Shown piece by piece: positions 45,470-57,539 of a DNA stretch of 64,000 bases (the stretch's first letter is position 1; every line of letters begins with the position of its first letter). A model generated the notes under the pieces. It was not told the DNA's origin. It did no database searches and saw nothing but the letters and a program-made list of their open reading frames with translations. Location of the stretch: positions 62,001-126,000 of the forward strand of contig JAPVLO010001005.1 of the NCBI GenBank assembly GCA_027257055.1, read 5' to 3'. The position numbers and the translations under genes were made by a program. Origin of the DNA: Cephalopachus bancanus (taxonomy: Eukaryota > Chordata > Mammalia > Primates > Tarsiidae).

Positions 45470-46440
45470 TCAGATGAGCCCTACAAAGTCCTTCTCTCAA
45501 AGACCTCTTAGTTTAGTGTGAAGGAGAAACACTTAAAACAGCAAGCATATAAGAAAAAATGTGATATTGTGGAAGCACAGTCCTCTAACTGTGCAGTCTA
45601 ACTTCAGTGTGCAGGCAGTGAGAAAGTCTTTGGGTTGAGATAGTATCTGTGCTAGGTATTGAAAATTGGTATGAGTTAATAGATGAAGGAGGGAGTGAAA
45701 AGTAGTAAGAGAAGTAGGCAGTGGGTAAGGTCATGAAGGGTCTTTTTTATGCTAATAGGCTGAAACTTAATTGTGAAGGGGTTTGAATGTGGGAATGCCA
45801 TGATCTATCTGATTATCATTCTAGAAAAGGCCACTGTGAATTAGAACTGAAAGTTTCCATTGAACAAGGCAACATATTCCATACATATGAAAAGGTTTAT
45901 GGTTTATTCTTACTGTAAAATGGCATCCTTTTTTAAAAAAAGCCAGACTGTGTTTAATAACGTATTACAAGCTTTAAAAATACTGTCTCTGGATTTCACA
46001 CAAGCCTATAAATTAGGTAATACCATTCCTGTTTCATAGATGAGTAATTAGAATTTCAGAGAAATTAAGGATGATATAATAAAGATAATTTTGGAGTTTT
46101 TAAAATTGAATTTGATTTAATGAGTAAGATATAGTTGATGGCTAAATATGGAGGTGAGGGAGGAATTTAGGATGATGCTCTTTTAGTTTATGACTTGGGT
46201 GACTCAGTAGATGTAGTGAGAGATGAAGACAATAGAAGAAAAGAGGAGACAGGGAGGTAATGTCCACTTTCATCTGTTTGTGAGATAACCAGGCAGATGC
46301 TTCTAGTTTGCAGTTAGATCTATTGTTTGGTGTTTAAGAGAAATCTAAGGTGGAGATAAAAATTGGGAATTTGTTGCCATAGAAAAGATAGTTGAACCAC
46401 AGAGTGAACGAGCTTGTTTAGTATGGTCCTACAGAAATAT
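45470..46440. repeat. Ancient repeat of L2-like type with a MIR piece
   Basis: aaggtcatgaagggtctt, gggaatgccatgatctatc, and later ggaggtgagggaggaattt and cagttagatctattg follow one old repeat over about 900 bases. A short MIR-like insert (cctgtttcatagatgag) lies near 46030. Family name unconfirmed. Confidence 0.4.
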
Positions 46441-46454
46441 ATGAGCCACATATG

Positions 46455-47520
46455 TAATTTTTAAAAATAAACTTTTTATTTTAGAATAGTTTTAGATTTG
46501 CAAAAAAGTCACCAAAATAGTGCAAAGAGTTCCTCTATACCCCAGCCTCAGTTTCTGCTATTCTTGACGTCTTAAGTTACTAATATGTATTTGTCACAAC
46601 TAATGAGATAATGTTGATACATTATTACTAACACAAGCCCATACTTGATTCAGATTTCAATTTCAGGATATCACATTATGTTTAGTCAGCGTGTCTCCTT
46701 AGGCTACCCTTGGTTGTGACAGTTTCTGAGACTTTCCTTGTTTTTGATGACCTTACAGTTTTGAAGAATATTGGTCAGATGTTTTATAGATTGTTTCTTA
46801 ATTTGAGTTTGCCTGATATTTTTATAATGGTTAGACTAGAATATAGGTTTTTTAGAGGAATAGCACAGAGATAAAGTACCATTCTCATCACATAACATTA
46901 AGAGAATATGCTGTGACTATGACTTATCCAAGATGAGGTTAGTCTTGGTTATCGGGCTGAGGTAGTGTTTGCCAGGTTACTCCACTGTAAGAGTACAGTT
47001 TTCCCTTCCCATTTTGCACTCTTTGGAAGGAAGCCACTATGTGTAGTCCAAACTTAAGGGGATGATTATTATGCCTCTCCTGTTGCAGGAGAGGGTAGTA
47101 GCTACATAAATCATTTGGAATTCTCTCTACAGGAGATTTGACTATTGTCCTCTATTTACAGGTCTATTCAGTCATTTATTTATATCATTATTGACTTATT
47201 TATTTTATACTTTGGGTTATAATCCCGTATTACTTTATTTACTTTGTTGTTCAAATTATTCCAGCTTTGGTTTGGGGCTGTTTCACATTCACTCCTGTGT
47301 CTCTTGCCATACCTTGATGGTTTTGTTATTTAAGTTCTTTCTTACTTTTTGGAATTACACAATGCTCCAGGCTCATATTGTAAATTCCATGACCCAGCCC
47401 TAGAACTAGCCATTTCTCCAAAGAGCCCTGATTTATTTTATTAGAGAATGGTATTACACACTAAATCTGGGTGTTGGCTGTGTTTGTTGCTGTCAGTGTG
47501 CCAATGCTTCTAGACCCTAT
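46455..47520 (-). repeat. L1M 3' UTR-type block
   Basis: Long recognisable text: gaatagttttagatttgc, atgttttatagattgtttc, gtgtttgccaggttactcc and tatactttgggttataatcc. It matches a well-known L1ME/MC-type 3' region. Orientation is inferred. Confidence 0.5.
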
Positions 47521-47619
47521 CAGTAGACAAAATTAGCAAATATATTTACTAATTGTGTATGTACACATATTTATAAATATATACCTCATCTTTATTTATT
47601 TTAAGCTAAGCATGAATTT

Positions 47620-49325
47620 ATACTGGTGTCTCTGATTCTAATCCAGTACCATGAACATGATTTATTTTAGCCATCCTCTCTTATCTGTAACCTCTCACTC
47701 CAGTGAGAAACCTAGCTCCTATCACCCACCATACATTTATATTTGTTGGTTCAATCTTAGTATGCACGTACAGCAGTTTCAGAATTATTAACCTGTACTC
47801 CATGAAAAACAACATTACTAGCTAGAGTACAGTGCTTGTGTAGTTTCTTTTGTCTTTAATCTTACAGTCTCTACTCATTTCCAAAGTTACCTAAGGTGGC
47901 ACATTTTCCCCTTACCCCCCTTTAGGAAGGCTCTATCATATATCTGTAATTCAGTTAAAATTTTTGTCACAGTCTGCATTCCATCCTGAGATCCCCTGGC
48001 CTCCTAGTTGACTTTTCTAAAAATTGCATATATTAAGGTTTACTGTTTGTGCTGTAAGGTTTTGACAAATGGATAATATCCACTTGCCAAAGTATCATCC
48101 AGAATAGTTTCACCACCCTAAAAAATGCACTCTGTACTTCATCTAATCAACTCTCCTCCTTCCCAAGATCCTTGGCAACCGCTGATCCATTGGCTCTACA
48201 GTTTTTGCATTCTTTTCAGATTATCTCTTTTACTTAAAATATACATTTAAAATTCATTCATGTTTTTGTGTGGGTTAACAGCTCTTTACTTTTTATCACT
48301 CTTTTCTGTTGTTATATTACATTTCTGTATGTTTGAGCCCAACAAACAATTTTATAATTGTTTTATGCCATTGATTTTTAAATATATTAAGAGAAGAAAA
48401 GAGAAGAAATGTTTAATTACACAGTTTTTATATTTACATTCATAATTGCCTTTACCATTATTGCTTTTTGTTTTTTTGTGTAGATTCATAGTGTCCTCTG
48501 GAGCTACCTCTTTTTAGTCCGAAGAACCTTATTTTAGTATTTCTTGCAAAACAGGCCTATTAACAACAAATTCTCCAAGTTTTTGTTTATCTGGGAGTAT
48601 TTTTCTTCTGCCATCCTTTTTTTCCTTTTCTGTTAGTAATTCTATTTTTTAGTTCATCAACTAAACATTTTAAGGTATAAAATTCAGTGGTTTTTTTTAA
48701 AAAAAATATGTGTAAGGTTGTGCAACTACCACCACCATCTAATTCCTGAACATTTTCATCACCCCCAAAAGAAATCCCATACCCACCAGCAGTCATTTCC
48801 CAACCCCACTCTCCCAGCCACTGGCAACCACTGATAAACTTTCTGTTTCTCTGAATTTTCCTATTCTGGACATTATATAATTGGAGTCTTGCAATATGTG
48901 GCCTTTTGTGCATGTCTGCTTCCACTTAGCATAATATTTTCAAAGGTTTATCCATATTTTAGCATGTATCAGTACATCCTTTTTAAGGCTGAATGATATT
49001 CCATTGTATGACAATACCACCTTTTATGTATTCATTCATCAGATTGTAGGTGGACAGATGGATTGTTTCTACTTTTTGGCTATTATGAATAATGCTGCTG
49101 TAAACTTCTGTTACACATTTTTGTGTGGACACATGTTCTCATTTCTCTAGGGTATATATACCTAGGAGTGGAATTGCTGGGGTGTATGGTAACTATATTT
49201 AACTTTTTTAAGACCTACCAAACTGCCTTTCAAAGTGACTTTACCATTTTGCATTCCCACCTGGAATGTATGAGGGTTCCAGTTTCTTCACATCCTAGAT
49301 AACTCTTGTTGTTTCCCTTTTAAAA
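47620..49325 (-). repeat. L1M fragments, antisense
   Basis: 47930-48240 and 48640-49320 hold L1 3' UTR text in antisense (ggcaaccactgataaac, atatccattgtatgac-type motifs, ggagtggaattgctggg). 48480-48620 (tttcttgcaaaacaggcc) resembles antisense HAL1. Several fragments, all broken. Confidence 0.55.
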
Positions 49326-49336
49326 AAATCATAACC

Positions 49337-49629
49337 GCCGGGCTTGGTGGCTCAGCCTGTAATCCCGTGCCTTTGGGAGGCTGAGGTGAGTGGATTGCCT
49401 GAGCCCGCGGGTTCGAGACCCGCCTGGACAGCGAGACCTCATCTCTACAATAAATCAAAAAATCAGCCGGGCGTGGTAGCACATGCCTGTAATTCTGGAT
49501 ACTTGGTAGGCTGAGGTGGAAGGATCACCGGAGTCCAGCAGGTCGAGGCTGCGGTGGCCGGGAGTGGCCACTGCACTCTAGTCGGGCGACAGAGTGAGAC
49601 TCCAACTCAAAAAAAAAAAAAAAAAAAAA
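49337..49629 (+). repeat. Alu, sense, youngest subfamily
   Basis: Full dimer with ggctcagcctgtaatcccg, gtgcctttggg, cctggacagcgagacctc (5-nt deletion). Flanks aaatcataacc / aaattataacc are an 11-bp target duplication with one mismatch. Confidence 0.93.
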
Positions 49630-49689
49630 TTATAACCATCCTAGTGAGTATGTGTAGTAAAGAATCTGATTTAATTTTTTAAATATTTG

Positions 49690-50070
49690 ACTGCTGACAT
49701 CTTTTAAGTTTTACCTCTCCCTCTTCACCTCCTGCCCCACATTTGGGCAAGCTGATAAGAAAGCATGGGTGCTTATTTTTTTTGGAGCTGACAAGAGATT
49801 TAAATCATGCAAGTGCCTTTCTGCATGAGATCACTCTTACTCTGACTTCATTCTTTAACCACAATAAAAACTTAGGTCAGTCTTTATTTCTTGTTCTTTC
49901 TAACCTGCTTGGGAGATTTGCCTTGCTCTCCTGAGAAAAGGCTCATTTATGTAAGTAGTAAACCTTTTCATTCCCTCTTTGAAGTGTTATCAATCTGAAC
50001 ATTGGAATCAAAATTTGGATGAGGTCCCTCCTTCCTCTGCAGGGTGGCAACAGCAGTTGGCACAGTAAAC
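49690..50070 (+). mobile_element. Possible 5' LTR remnant of an ERV
   Basis: An aataaaa signal at about 49862 is followed by U5-like text (cctgcttgggagatttgcc, ccttttcattccctcttt). It lies upstream of a primer-binding-site-like sequence and, 2-4 kb on, pol-like sequence in the same orientation. The 5' boundary is not clear. Confidence 0.4.
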
Positions 50071-50071
50071 T

Positions 50072-50090
50072 TGGTGCCCAGACAATGACA
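50072..50090 (+). other. Primer-binding-site-like sequence
   Basis: TGGTGCCCAGACAATGACA starts TGGTGCC, the typical 3'-CCA-end complement used by retroviruses. The match to a tRNA-Phe-type site is partial. Confidence 0.35.
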
Positions 50091-52698
50091 GGCACCTTTC
50101 TTTATTTGCTTTGGTTTACTAACTGGTTTTGCTACCTGCTGGGAAACATGAATATTGAGCTTGCAGGCTAGCTTGTGCTTTAGTTGTGCTGTGCTGTTGT
50201 ATTGCTTATTTCTACAGAACCTCTGTTATAGATTTAGCCAAGTTGGAAGTATAGATAATTTAATTGGCATTTAGGAACAGGACTATGGGATTCGGGCCCT
50301 TCTTAAAGCGGTTCTGGGTCATGCGCCTCAGCCCAGACCCATTTGTATGTCTTAGTGTAAAGCTGTGATGGATGCTAGACTCAGGAGAACGATTATGCCT
50401 GTGACCAATTGGTTATGTATCTCAATCAGGCTTTGACCCTGACAGCTGACTGCCCATCAGGTGGTCGCTCTTGAAAGAGCAGCCATTAGGGAGTGAAAAA
50501 AAAAGAGGAAAGAAAAGAAACAGCCATTATGTGGCTTGCTGAGGTCTGCACTCTTAAGAGCAAATGGCTTACTAGGACTTTTAAACACCTCTGTTACTGC
50601 TGCTGCTGTGCCTCTGTTGCAACAAAGATTCTGATCCTCAGGATTATAGGGAAGAACACCGTGGCACCCCTGTGGCACAAACCTTACTAAAGCCCCGTCC
50701 TTCAATCCTGACAGTAATAATGCTGACTTGAGACTTTCTGCAGTGAGAAATTTATAAACATGAGCAAGGTAAAGAACTGCCTGAAATATATTCAGTAACA
50801 ATAACAACAACAAAAAAAGTAGTCATGTGCCACATAATGATGTTTTGGTCACTGATGGACCACATATGTGATACTGGTTCCATAAGATTAGAAGAAAAAA
50901 AAAAACTCCTACTGCTTAGTGATGTCGTAGCTGTTGTAACATTATAGGGCAACACATTACTTATATGTTTATGGTGATGCTGGTGTAAACAAACCCATTA
51001 TGCTGTTGTTGTATAAAAGTATAGTACATACAATTATGTACAAAATACTTGATAATGGTAACAACCAACTATGTATTTATCATCATTTTCATCATTATTT
51101 TAGGGTGTATTCCTACTTATAAAATAAGTAATTGTACAACAACCTCAGGCAGGTCCTTCAGGAGGGATTCAGAAGAAGGCATTGTTATCACAGGAGATGA
51201 CAGCTCCATGCATGTTATTGTCCCTGAAGACCTTCTAATGAGACAATATGTGGTGATAAAGACAGTGATATTGATAATACTGACCCTGTGTAGGCCTAGG
51301 CTATTGTGTGTGTACCTTTGTTTTTAACAAAGTTTAAAAAGTAAAAAACTACAAATAAAAAAATTCTAAGTAGAAAAAGTTTATAGAACAAGAATATAGA
51401 GAAAGAAAATATTTTTGTACACCTGTAGTTGTGTTTGTATTTTAAGCTCAGTGTTACTACAAAAAGAGCCAAAAAGTCCTAAAATATTTAAGTTTATGGA
51501 GTAAAAAAGTTACAATAAGCTAAAGTTAATTTTTTATTGAAATTTAAAAAATTAGTGTAGCTTAAGTGTACTGAAGTAAACGGTAGCGTACAGTAATGTC
51601 CTGGACCTTCATATTCACTCACCATTCACTCACTGACTCACCCAGGGTAAATTCCAAATCTGCAAACCCCATTCATGGTAAATGTCTTACACAGGTGTAT
51701 CTTTTATATTATATTTTTACTGTGACTTTTCTATGTTTAGATATACAAATACTTACCATTGTGTTACAGTTGCCTCCAACATTCAGTACAGTGACATGCT
51801 ATACAGGTTTGTAGCCTAGGAACAATAGACTATACCATATATCTTAGGTGAGTAGTAGGCTATACCTTTTAGGTTTGTGTAAGTACACTCTATGATGTTC
51901 ACACAACAAAATTGCCTAACGATGAGTTTCTCAGTATATCTCCACATGACTGTAAAATAAAAAAAAAAAAACCTGCTTACAAGAGAAACAAACAGAAATG
52001 GAGATCCACAATTTAACCTAATTAGAATGCAGAATTTACTGAAAGATTTTACTAAAAGGGCAAAAAAGATAAAGGGGGCACTGATATGCAGCAGTTGGTA
52101 AAACTTCATGATCTTAATACTGGAGCTCAAATTAGTTATATTTCAGGATCCCACTAAATTTAAGCAAGGTACCTCCTATAATTTTAGGGGAGTTTCTGAA
52201 CATTAAAAAGAGAACAAATGCCTCATATTAACTATCAGAACTATTGTCTTGTCTGAATTCCTCACATTTGTACAGCTCATTGCCTTAAAATATTTTATAG
52301 TGGTATGAGTACTCTGATCCAATGACTGGTAAAATTAAAATTAAATTTATTCTTTGGTACATACAAATCAGTTTGATGATGTGAGATCCCATGGACTATA
52401 CTCCTGGTTAAAATAGTTAATATAGCCCACTATAAATTAAAACAGGGCCTACAGGATTGAAGCCCATGATACAAGACCTATTTGGTGAAAGGGTAATTAT
52501 CCCCACTGCTTCTCCTTTAACAACCCAATTTGACCTGTTCTTAAACCTAAAATGAATAGCAACTGTTGATGATGGAGTACCATAATACTAATGTTGTGAT
52601 CCCATGCATTAAGGTCCCCACACCCAATATTGCTGACATTATTGATTCCATCCAATCAGTGACTGGTAAATATTTTGCTTTTAGAGATGTGGCGAATA
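50091..52698 (+). pseudogene. Decayed ERV internal region, 5' and pol start
   Basis: 50091-50815 has no clear gag homology. 51990-52698 holds pieces of a pol-like reading in shifting frames, with stops throughout. Best preserved is the stretch directly before the mariner, where a reverse-transcriptase-like phase is open from about 52621. It cannot encode a functional protein. Confidence 0.45.
50818..51955. mobile_element. DNA-transposon-like element, about 1.1 kb
   Basis: It starts agtcatgtgccacataatg, and the complement of its right end also starts agtcatgtg, giving short inverted termini. It matches a common primate repeat whose ends contain cgttaggc/catcatagagtgtac motifs; I cannot name it with confidence. 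A short frame near 51180-51260 (GIVITGDDSS) resembles a coding remnant. It lies within the ERV. Confidence 0.45.
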
Positions 52699-52700
52699 TG

Positions 52701-53981
52701 AGGTCTGACAATTAAGTTCGCAAATTCATCCTAGGAAAAGTATGACATACCTCATTGCTGAATATCACTACAGTCACCTTCGAAGTACTCCCCTTGGGAA
52801 GCCATGCACTGATACCAGTACCTAGTCTACCCATTAAAGCAATTTTGAAACTGTTTTTCTGTAATGGCCATCAGAGCTGTTGTCGTGTTACCCTTGATGT
52901 CCTGAATGTCATCAACATGTCTTCCTTTCAATATTTCCTTTATGTTCAGGTAAAGAAAAAAGTCATTGGGGGCCAGATCAGGTGAGGAGGAAGTATGTTC
53001 CAATACAGTCATTTGTTTACTGGCTAGAAACTTCCTCACAGACAGTGCTGTGTGAGCTGGTGCATTGTCATAATGCAAGAGCCGTGAGTTATTGGTGAAT
53101 AGTTAAGGTCGTTTTTTGTCCAACTTTTTCACACAGCCTTTTTAGCACTTCCAAATAGTAAACTTGGTTAACTGTTCATTTGGTACAAATTCATAATGAA
53201 CAATCCCTCTGATATCAAAAAAGCTTAGCAATATCGTTTGGACTCTTGATTTGGACTGACAGAGCTTTTTTCATTATGGAGAATTGACTGGCTTCCATTG
53301 TGAGCTTTAACACTTTGTTTCAGGGTCATCTTAGTACACCCATGTTTCATCACCAGTGATAACATGGCCCACAACATTGTCTTGCCTCACCAAAAGGTCC
53401 TGGCAAACTTCAACTCTCCTTTGCTTTTGTTCATAAGTGAGCTCCTTCGGGACCATTTTTGTATACACCTTTCTCATGCCAAGATTTTCAGTTAAGATTT
53501 TCCTGTTTCTCTATCAATGCTATGCTTCTCACAGTCAGCTGACAGTTTTGATGCACAATTTAATGAATTTTTGCAATGTTTTCATCAGTTCTATTTGTTA
53601 CTGGCTGTCCTGACCTCTATGCATCAGTGACTCTTTCTCTCCTCTCAGAAAATTGTTTAATCCATTTGTACACTGCTGTTTTCTTCATGGCATCATCCCC
53701 ATACACTTGGATTAACACTCTTTCACTTCCACTCTTGCCATATTTAACAAGAAATTTAGTATTTGTTGCTCTCATTCAAGCGTTGACATTCTTGAAATGG
53801 CACACAGAAACAAGCAACAACAACAATGAATGCCACTCAGCAGGACACTGCCACATGTTGACATGAACACAGTGGTGAGACACTGATAGACCAAGGTTAT
53901 GAAACCTTACCAAGTTGTTTGTACGGTGCTGCCAGTGTAAGTGCATGGTGGCAAGTTTGTGAACTTAATTGTCAGACCTCG
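52701..53981 (-). mobile_element. Complete-length mariner with decayed transposase
   Basis: 1281 bases with ~26-bp terminal inverted repeats (tgaggtctgacaattaag at the left; its complement ends at 53981) flanked by TA at 52699-52700 and 53982-53983. On the minus strand the C-terminal frame (52827-53078) has HYDNAPAH and SPDLAPND with 34 residues between the aspartates, the mariner D34D arrangement. Upstream codons contain stops (one just before 53100), so it is a pseudogene. Confidence 0.9.
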
Positions 53982-53983
53982 TA

Positions 53984-54690
53984 TGTCTTGTTCATTGCCT
54001 AGTTCAACAGGCTTTCAGCCTCTGTTTGCCTTCACCTCTGAAGGGACACAGGTGTGTACATTTACCCGATTTCTCATGAAATACCTCAACAGTCTTGCCA
54101 TCACACACAATTTTACAGGCAAGATCTTAACTGTATCCAACTTCTTCCAGGAGCACAGATATGACATTATATTGTTGACATCCTTCTCTGAGATGATTCA
54201 TTTGATATACTTATTCAGGATATATAGATACAAAATAGCTCACACAATGGAATGGGCTGTTGTGCTACACATAGTGTAAGGTCTCATCACCTTGTTTAAA
54301 TACATAAACATTCATTATTTGGTAAACTAAGGACCATTCCATTTCTGACACTGTCTAAAAAACAGCTGTTGACCACCTCAGCATTCACAACTTCTTTCAG
54401 GCTCATTTACATTTGGAGACAAAAAAAATATTCCTCATTTATAAATTTTCCTAAAGCCTGTTTACACTATTTCTTGCAAATCAGTCTGTCTTGAATGGGG
54501 ACCCCTCCAGCAAAAGGCTCTAGAATCTGTCAAAATTACAATATGACAAACACGCTAATGGTGCATAAAATAGGTCCAAGGAAGGAGTTTCTTGCATCAG
54601 AAACTTGTGGACAATTTATGGCAATCATGAGTGGTCTAGAGACTCTAGGAGAAATGAGGAGGTTGCTAAAACCTCTATGGTGAAGCAGTA
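53984..54690 (+). pseudogene. Decayed ERV pol region after the mariner
   Basis: Reverse-transcriptase-like text continues in the codon phase that was open before the mariner once the element and one TA are left out. Motifs include LFAFTSEGTQ and YDIILLTS. Downstream frames have several stops. Class is uncertain; pol layout suggests ERV1 or ERVL-like. Confidence 0.55.
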
Positions 54691-55275
54691 TCTGGGGTCA
54701 CTAATAAGAATATTTGTCATATTATAATTTTGAAAGAGAAAACTAAGCCCAACACAAACAGAAGAAAGGAAGAAAACAATAAAAACTAGAGGTAAATGAA
54801 TGAAATAGAGAATAGAAAAGCAATAGGGAAAAATCAGTGAAACTAAAAGTTGATAATTTGAAAAGATCAACAAAATTGACAAACTCTTAGCTAGACTGCC
54901 AAAAAAATAGGAGGCACAAATTACTAGAATAAGAAATGATAAACATTGCTGCTAACTTTATGGAAATAAAATGAAGGAATGCTATGTTCATAGCATGGCA
55001 ACTGTATGGCAAAACGTTTTACTAAATAGACAAATTCCTAGAAAAAAAAACATAAACTATGGAAATCTGACTTAGGGAATAAGCAATATGAATAAACCTT
55101 TAACAAGTGGAGAGACTGAACAGTAATCAAAACACTACACACCAAGAGAAGCCGGGACCCAGATGGCTTCACTGCTTAATTCTACACAAGTTCCTGGAAA
55201 AGGTAGAAGGCAAGAGAACACTTCCTAACTAACTTTGTGAGACCAGTATTATCCTGAAACCAAAACCAGTAATTT
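54691..55275 (+). repeat. L1 ORF2 piece, sense
   Basis: gaaactaaaagttgataatttg, gacaaattcctagaaaaa, cgggacccagatggcttcac and tatcctgaaaccaaaacc are ORF2 landmarks in sense order. It stops just before a (CT)n tract. Confidence 0.75.
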
Positions 55276-55307
55276 GGGTCTTCTATTCTTCTATTCTTTG
55301 GATTTAG

Positions 55308-55311
<4 letters not shown>

Positions 55312-55390
<79 letters not shown>
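55312..55390. repeat. (CT)n microsatellite, about 79 bp
   Basis: Uninterrupted CT dinucleotides, then imperfect CT with TATC and TGTC units to about 55407. It separates two L1 pieces of opposite orientation. Confidence 0.98.
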
Positions 55391-55399
<9 letters not shown>

Positions 55400-55407
55400 G
55401 TCTCTAG

Positions 55408-57134
55408 TTTATTAAGATTAAAGCTTAGGTTGTTTTAGATCTTTCTTGTTTTTTAATGTAGTCATTTACAGCTATAAATTTCCATCTGAGTACTACTTCT
55501 GCTGCATCTTATATGTTTTGGTTAAGTTTTCAGTTATTTCAAAGAACTTTCCTGTTGCCTATGTGGTTTTTTTCTTTGACCTTTTGCTTATTTAGGAGTA
55601 TGGTGTTAAGTGAATATAAGTTAATGACAGTTATATCTTTTCAATGGATGGATGATTTAAGGCTTTTAGTATGTCCATCTTTGTCTCTAGTAACAATAAC
55701 TGTTTAAAGTCTATTTTGTCAGATATTAGTATAGCCACTTTAGCTCTCTTTTGGTTACTGTTTGTATATTATCTTTTCTCACTTTTAACTTTCAACTTAT
55801 TTGTGCCTTTGAATCTAAAAATCAATCTCTTGAAGACAGTATATAGTTGGACCATAGTTTTTCTGCCCTTTCTGCCAATTTCTGCATCTTTATCGGAGAG
55901 TTCAATTTATTCACATTTAGTGCAATTGCTATCCAGATAGAATTTACATGTGTGTTTTGTTATTTGGATTCCATATGCTGTGGCTTTTCTTCTTATATTA
56001 CTGTCTTCATTCATTTTAAAAGAAATATTGTCTAGTGTATCATTCAGTTTTCTTGTTTCTTTTACTATTTTTTTATTTTTTTAAGTCAATACTATGGAAA
56101 TTACCATTGACATCTTAATTGATAGGAATCTAGTTCAGATTTGTATGAACTTCCTTGCAGTAGAATACAGACTCCACTTCTATAATAGCTTGGTAACCTC
56201 CTTATGCTATTAGTGTCACAAATTACATCTTTTTGCATTGTATGTCCATCAACATAGATTTATAATTATTGCAACAATTTAAAATTAGATTTGGAAAGCA
56301 TAGAGATTGCAAATAAAAAAAGCAACAACTAGAGCTATACTGTTTTTTTAATGTTTACCTACGTAGTTATCTTTACTAGTGCACTTTATTTCTTTATGTG
56401 ACTTTAAGTTACTATCTAGTGTTCTTTTCCTTTAAGACTGAGGGATTTCATTTCATATTGCTTGTAGAACAGCTACTAGCTTTTAGATCTCTCTCACTTT
56501 TTGTTTATCTTTGAAAGTCACAATTTCTTTTTCACTTTTGAAGGCTAGTTTTACTTTCTTTACTAGATGTGTAATTCTTCGTTGGGAGTTTTTTTTTGCT
56601 TTCAGCAACATGAATGTGTCATTCCACTACCTTTTGGCTTCCATGGCTTCTGAGGAGAAGTCAACTGTTAAACTTATTAAGTTTTCTTGTTTGTGAAGAG
56701 TTATTTTTCTCTTGTTGCTCTTTGGATTTTCTTCTTGTTTTGGCTCTCAGTATTTTTTCTATGATGTGCCTCTGTGTGTCCTTTTTCATTTGTTCTACTT
56801 GGTGTTTGCTTCTTGGAGATACAGGTAAACATTTTAAAAATCAAATTTGTGATGCTTTTAGCCATAATTTGTTCATATGTTTTCTTCTTCTTTCTTTCTC
56901 TCCTTTTCTGATTCCCACTATGTGTATTTAGTTGCTTGAGTATTTCTCACAGGTTTCTGACGCTGTGTTAATATATATATATATATGTATGTATTTTTTT
57001 CTTTCTGTTCTTCAAACTGGCTAATCTCAATTGAACTATCTTTAACTATGCTGATTCTTTTTTTCCGTCAGTGCAAATCTGCTCCTGAGCTCCTCTAATT
57101 AATTTTTAAATATCAGTTACTTTATATTTGTAGA
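55408..57134 (-). mobile_element. L1M/HAL1, ORF2 start and ORF1 part, antisense
   Basis: tcatttacagctataaattt, gctgcatcttatatgttttg, attagtatagccactttagc, then HAL1/ORF1-like text (gaatgtgtcattccactacc near 56612) in antisense. No intact frame. Confidence 0.65.
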
Positions 57135-57437
57135 GGGCTTGAGGTATTTAGGGGCTGATCAAAGAAAAAGATATGACTAAGAGATGCGATATTACACACA
57201 AGCTTTATTGGACAGTGCTTCGACAGACTTGCATGTGGGAGAAATCCCTTGCAGGAGGAGTCTGTCCAGAGACTGTGGTATAGTGGTTGCTACTCTGAAG
57301 GGGATGGCCAAGGGAATTCCTAGAGAGGGAGGTTGTAGAGGGGACTTATATATCTGGGTGATATCTACTCAGCAGCACAGTGGGAAATCTCTGGGAGTCA
57401 GAGAACTCCAAAGGCCAGCATTATTGTGTCAAAAGAA

Positions 57438-57440
<3 letters not shown>
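57135..57440 (-). mobile_element. Class I ERV LTR, antisense
   Basis: On the minus strand a TATA box (agatatataagtcccctc) is followed about 130 bases later by a polyadenylation signal (ccaataaagcttgtgtg) and a U5-like T-rich stretch. That is LTR architecture. U3 is mostly missing, so it is truncated at the (CA)n side. No target duplication was identified. Confidence 0.6.

Positions 57441-57480
<40 letters not shown>
57441..57480. repeat. (CA)n microsatellite
   Basis: About 20 CA units between the LTR remnant and an AT palindrome. Confidence 0.98.
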
Positions 57481-57482
<2 letters not shown>

Positions 57483-57486
57483 ATAT

Positions 57487-57528
57487 AATTATATGTAATA
57501 TATAACTAATTATATATTACATATAATT
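57487..57528. repeat. Perfect 18-bp inverted repeat with 6-nt loop
   Basis: Left arm aattatatgtaatatata (57487-57504), loop actaat, right arm 57511-57528 is its exact complement. It is pure A/T apart from one G/C pair. Confidence 0.97.
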
Positions 57529-57539
57529 GTATATTATTT

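Noticed and set aside
49690..54690. Intact endogenous retrovirus
   Set aside because: Frames are broken throughout, two DNA elements interrupt it, no gag or env is recognisable and no 3' LTR was found.
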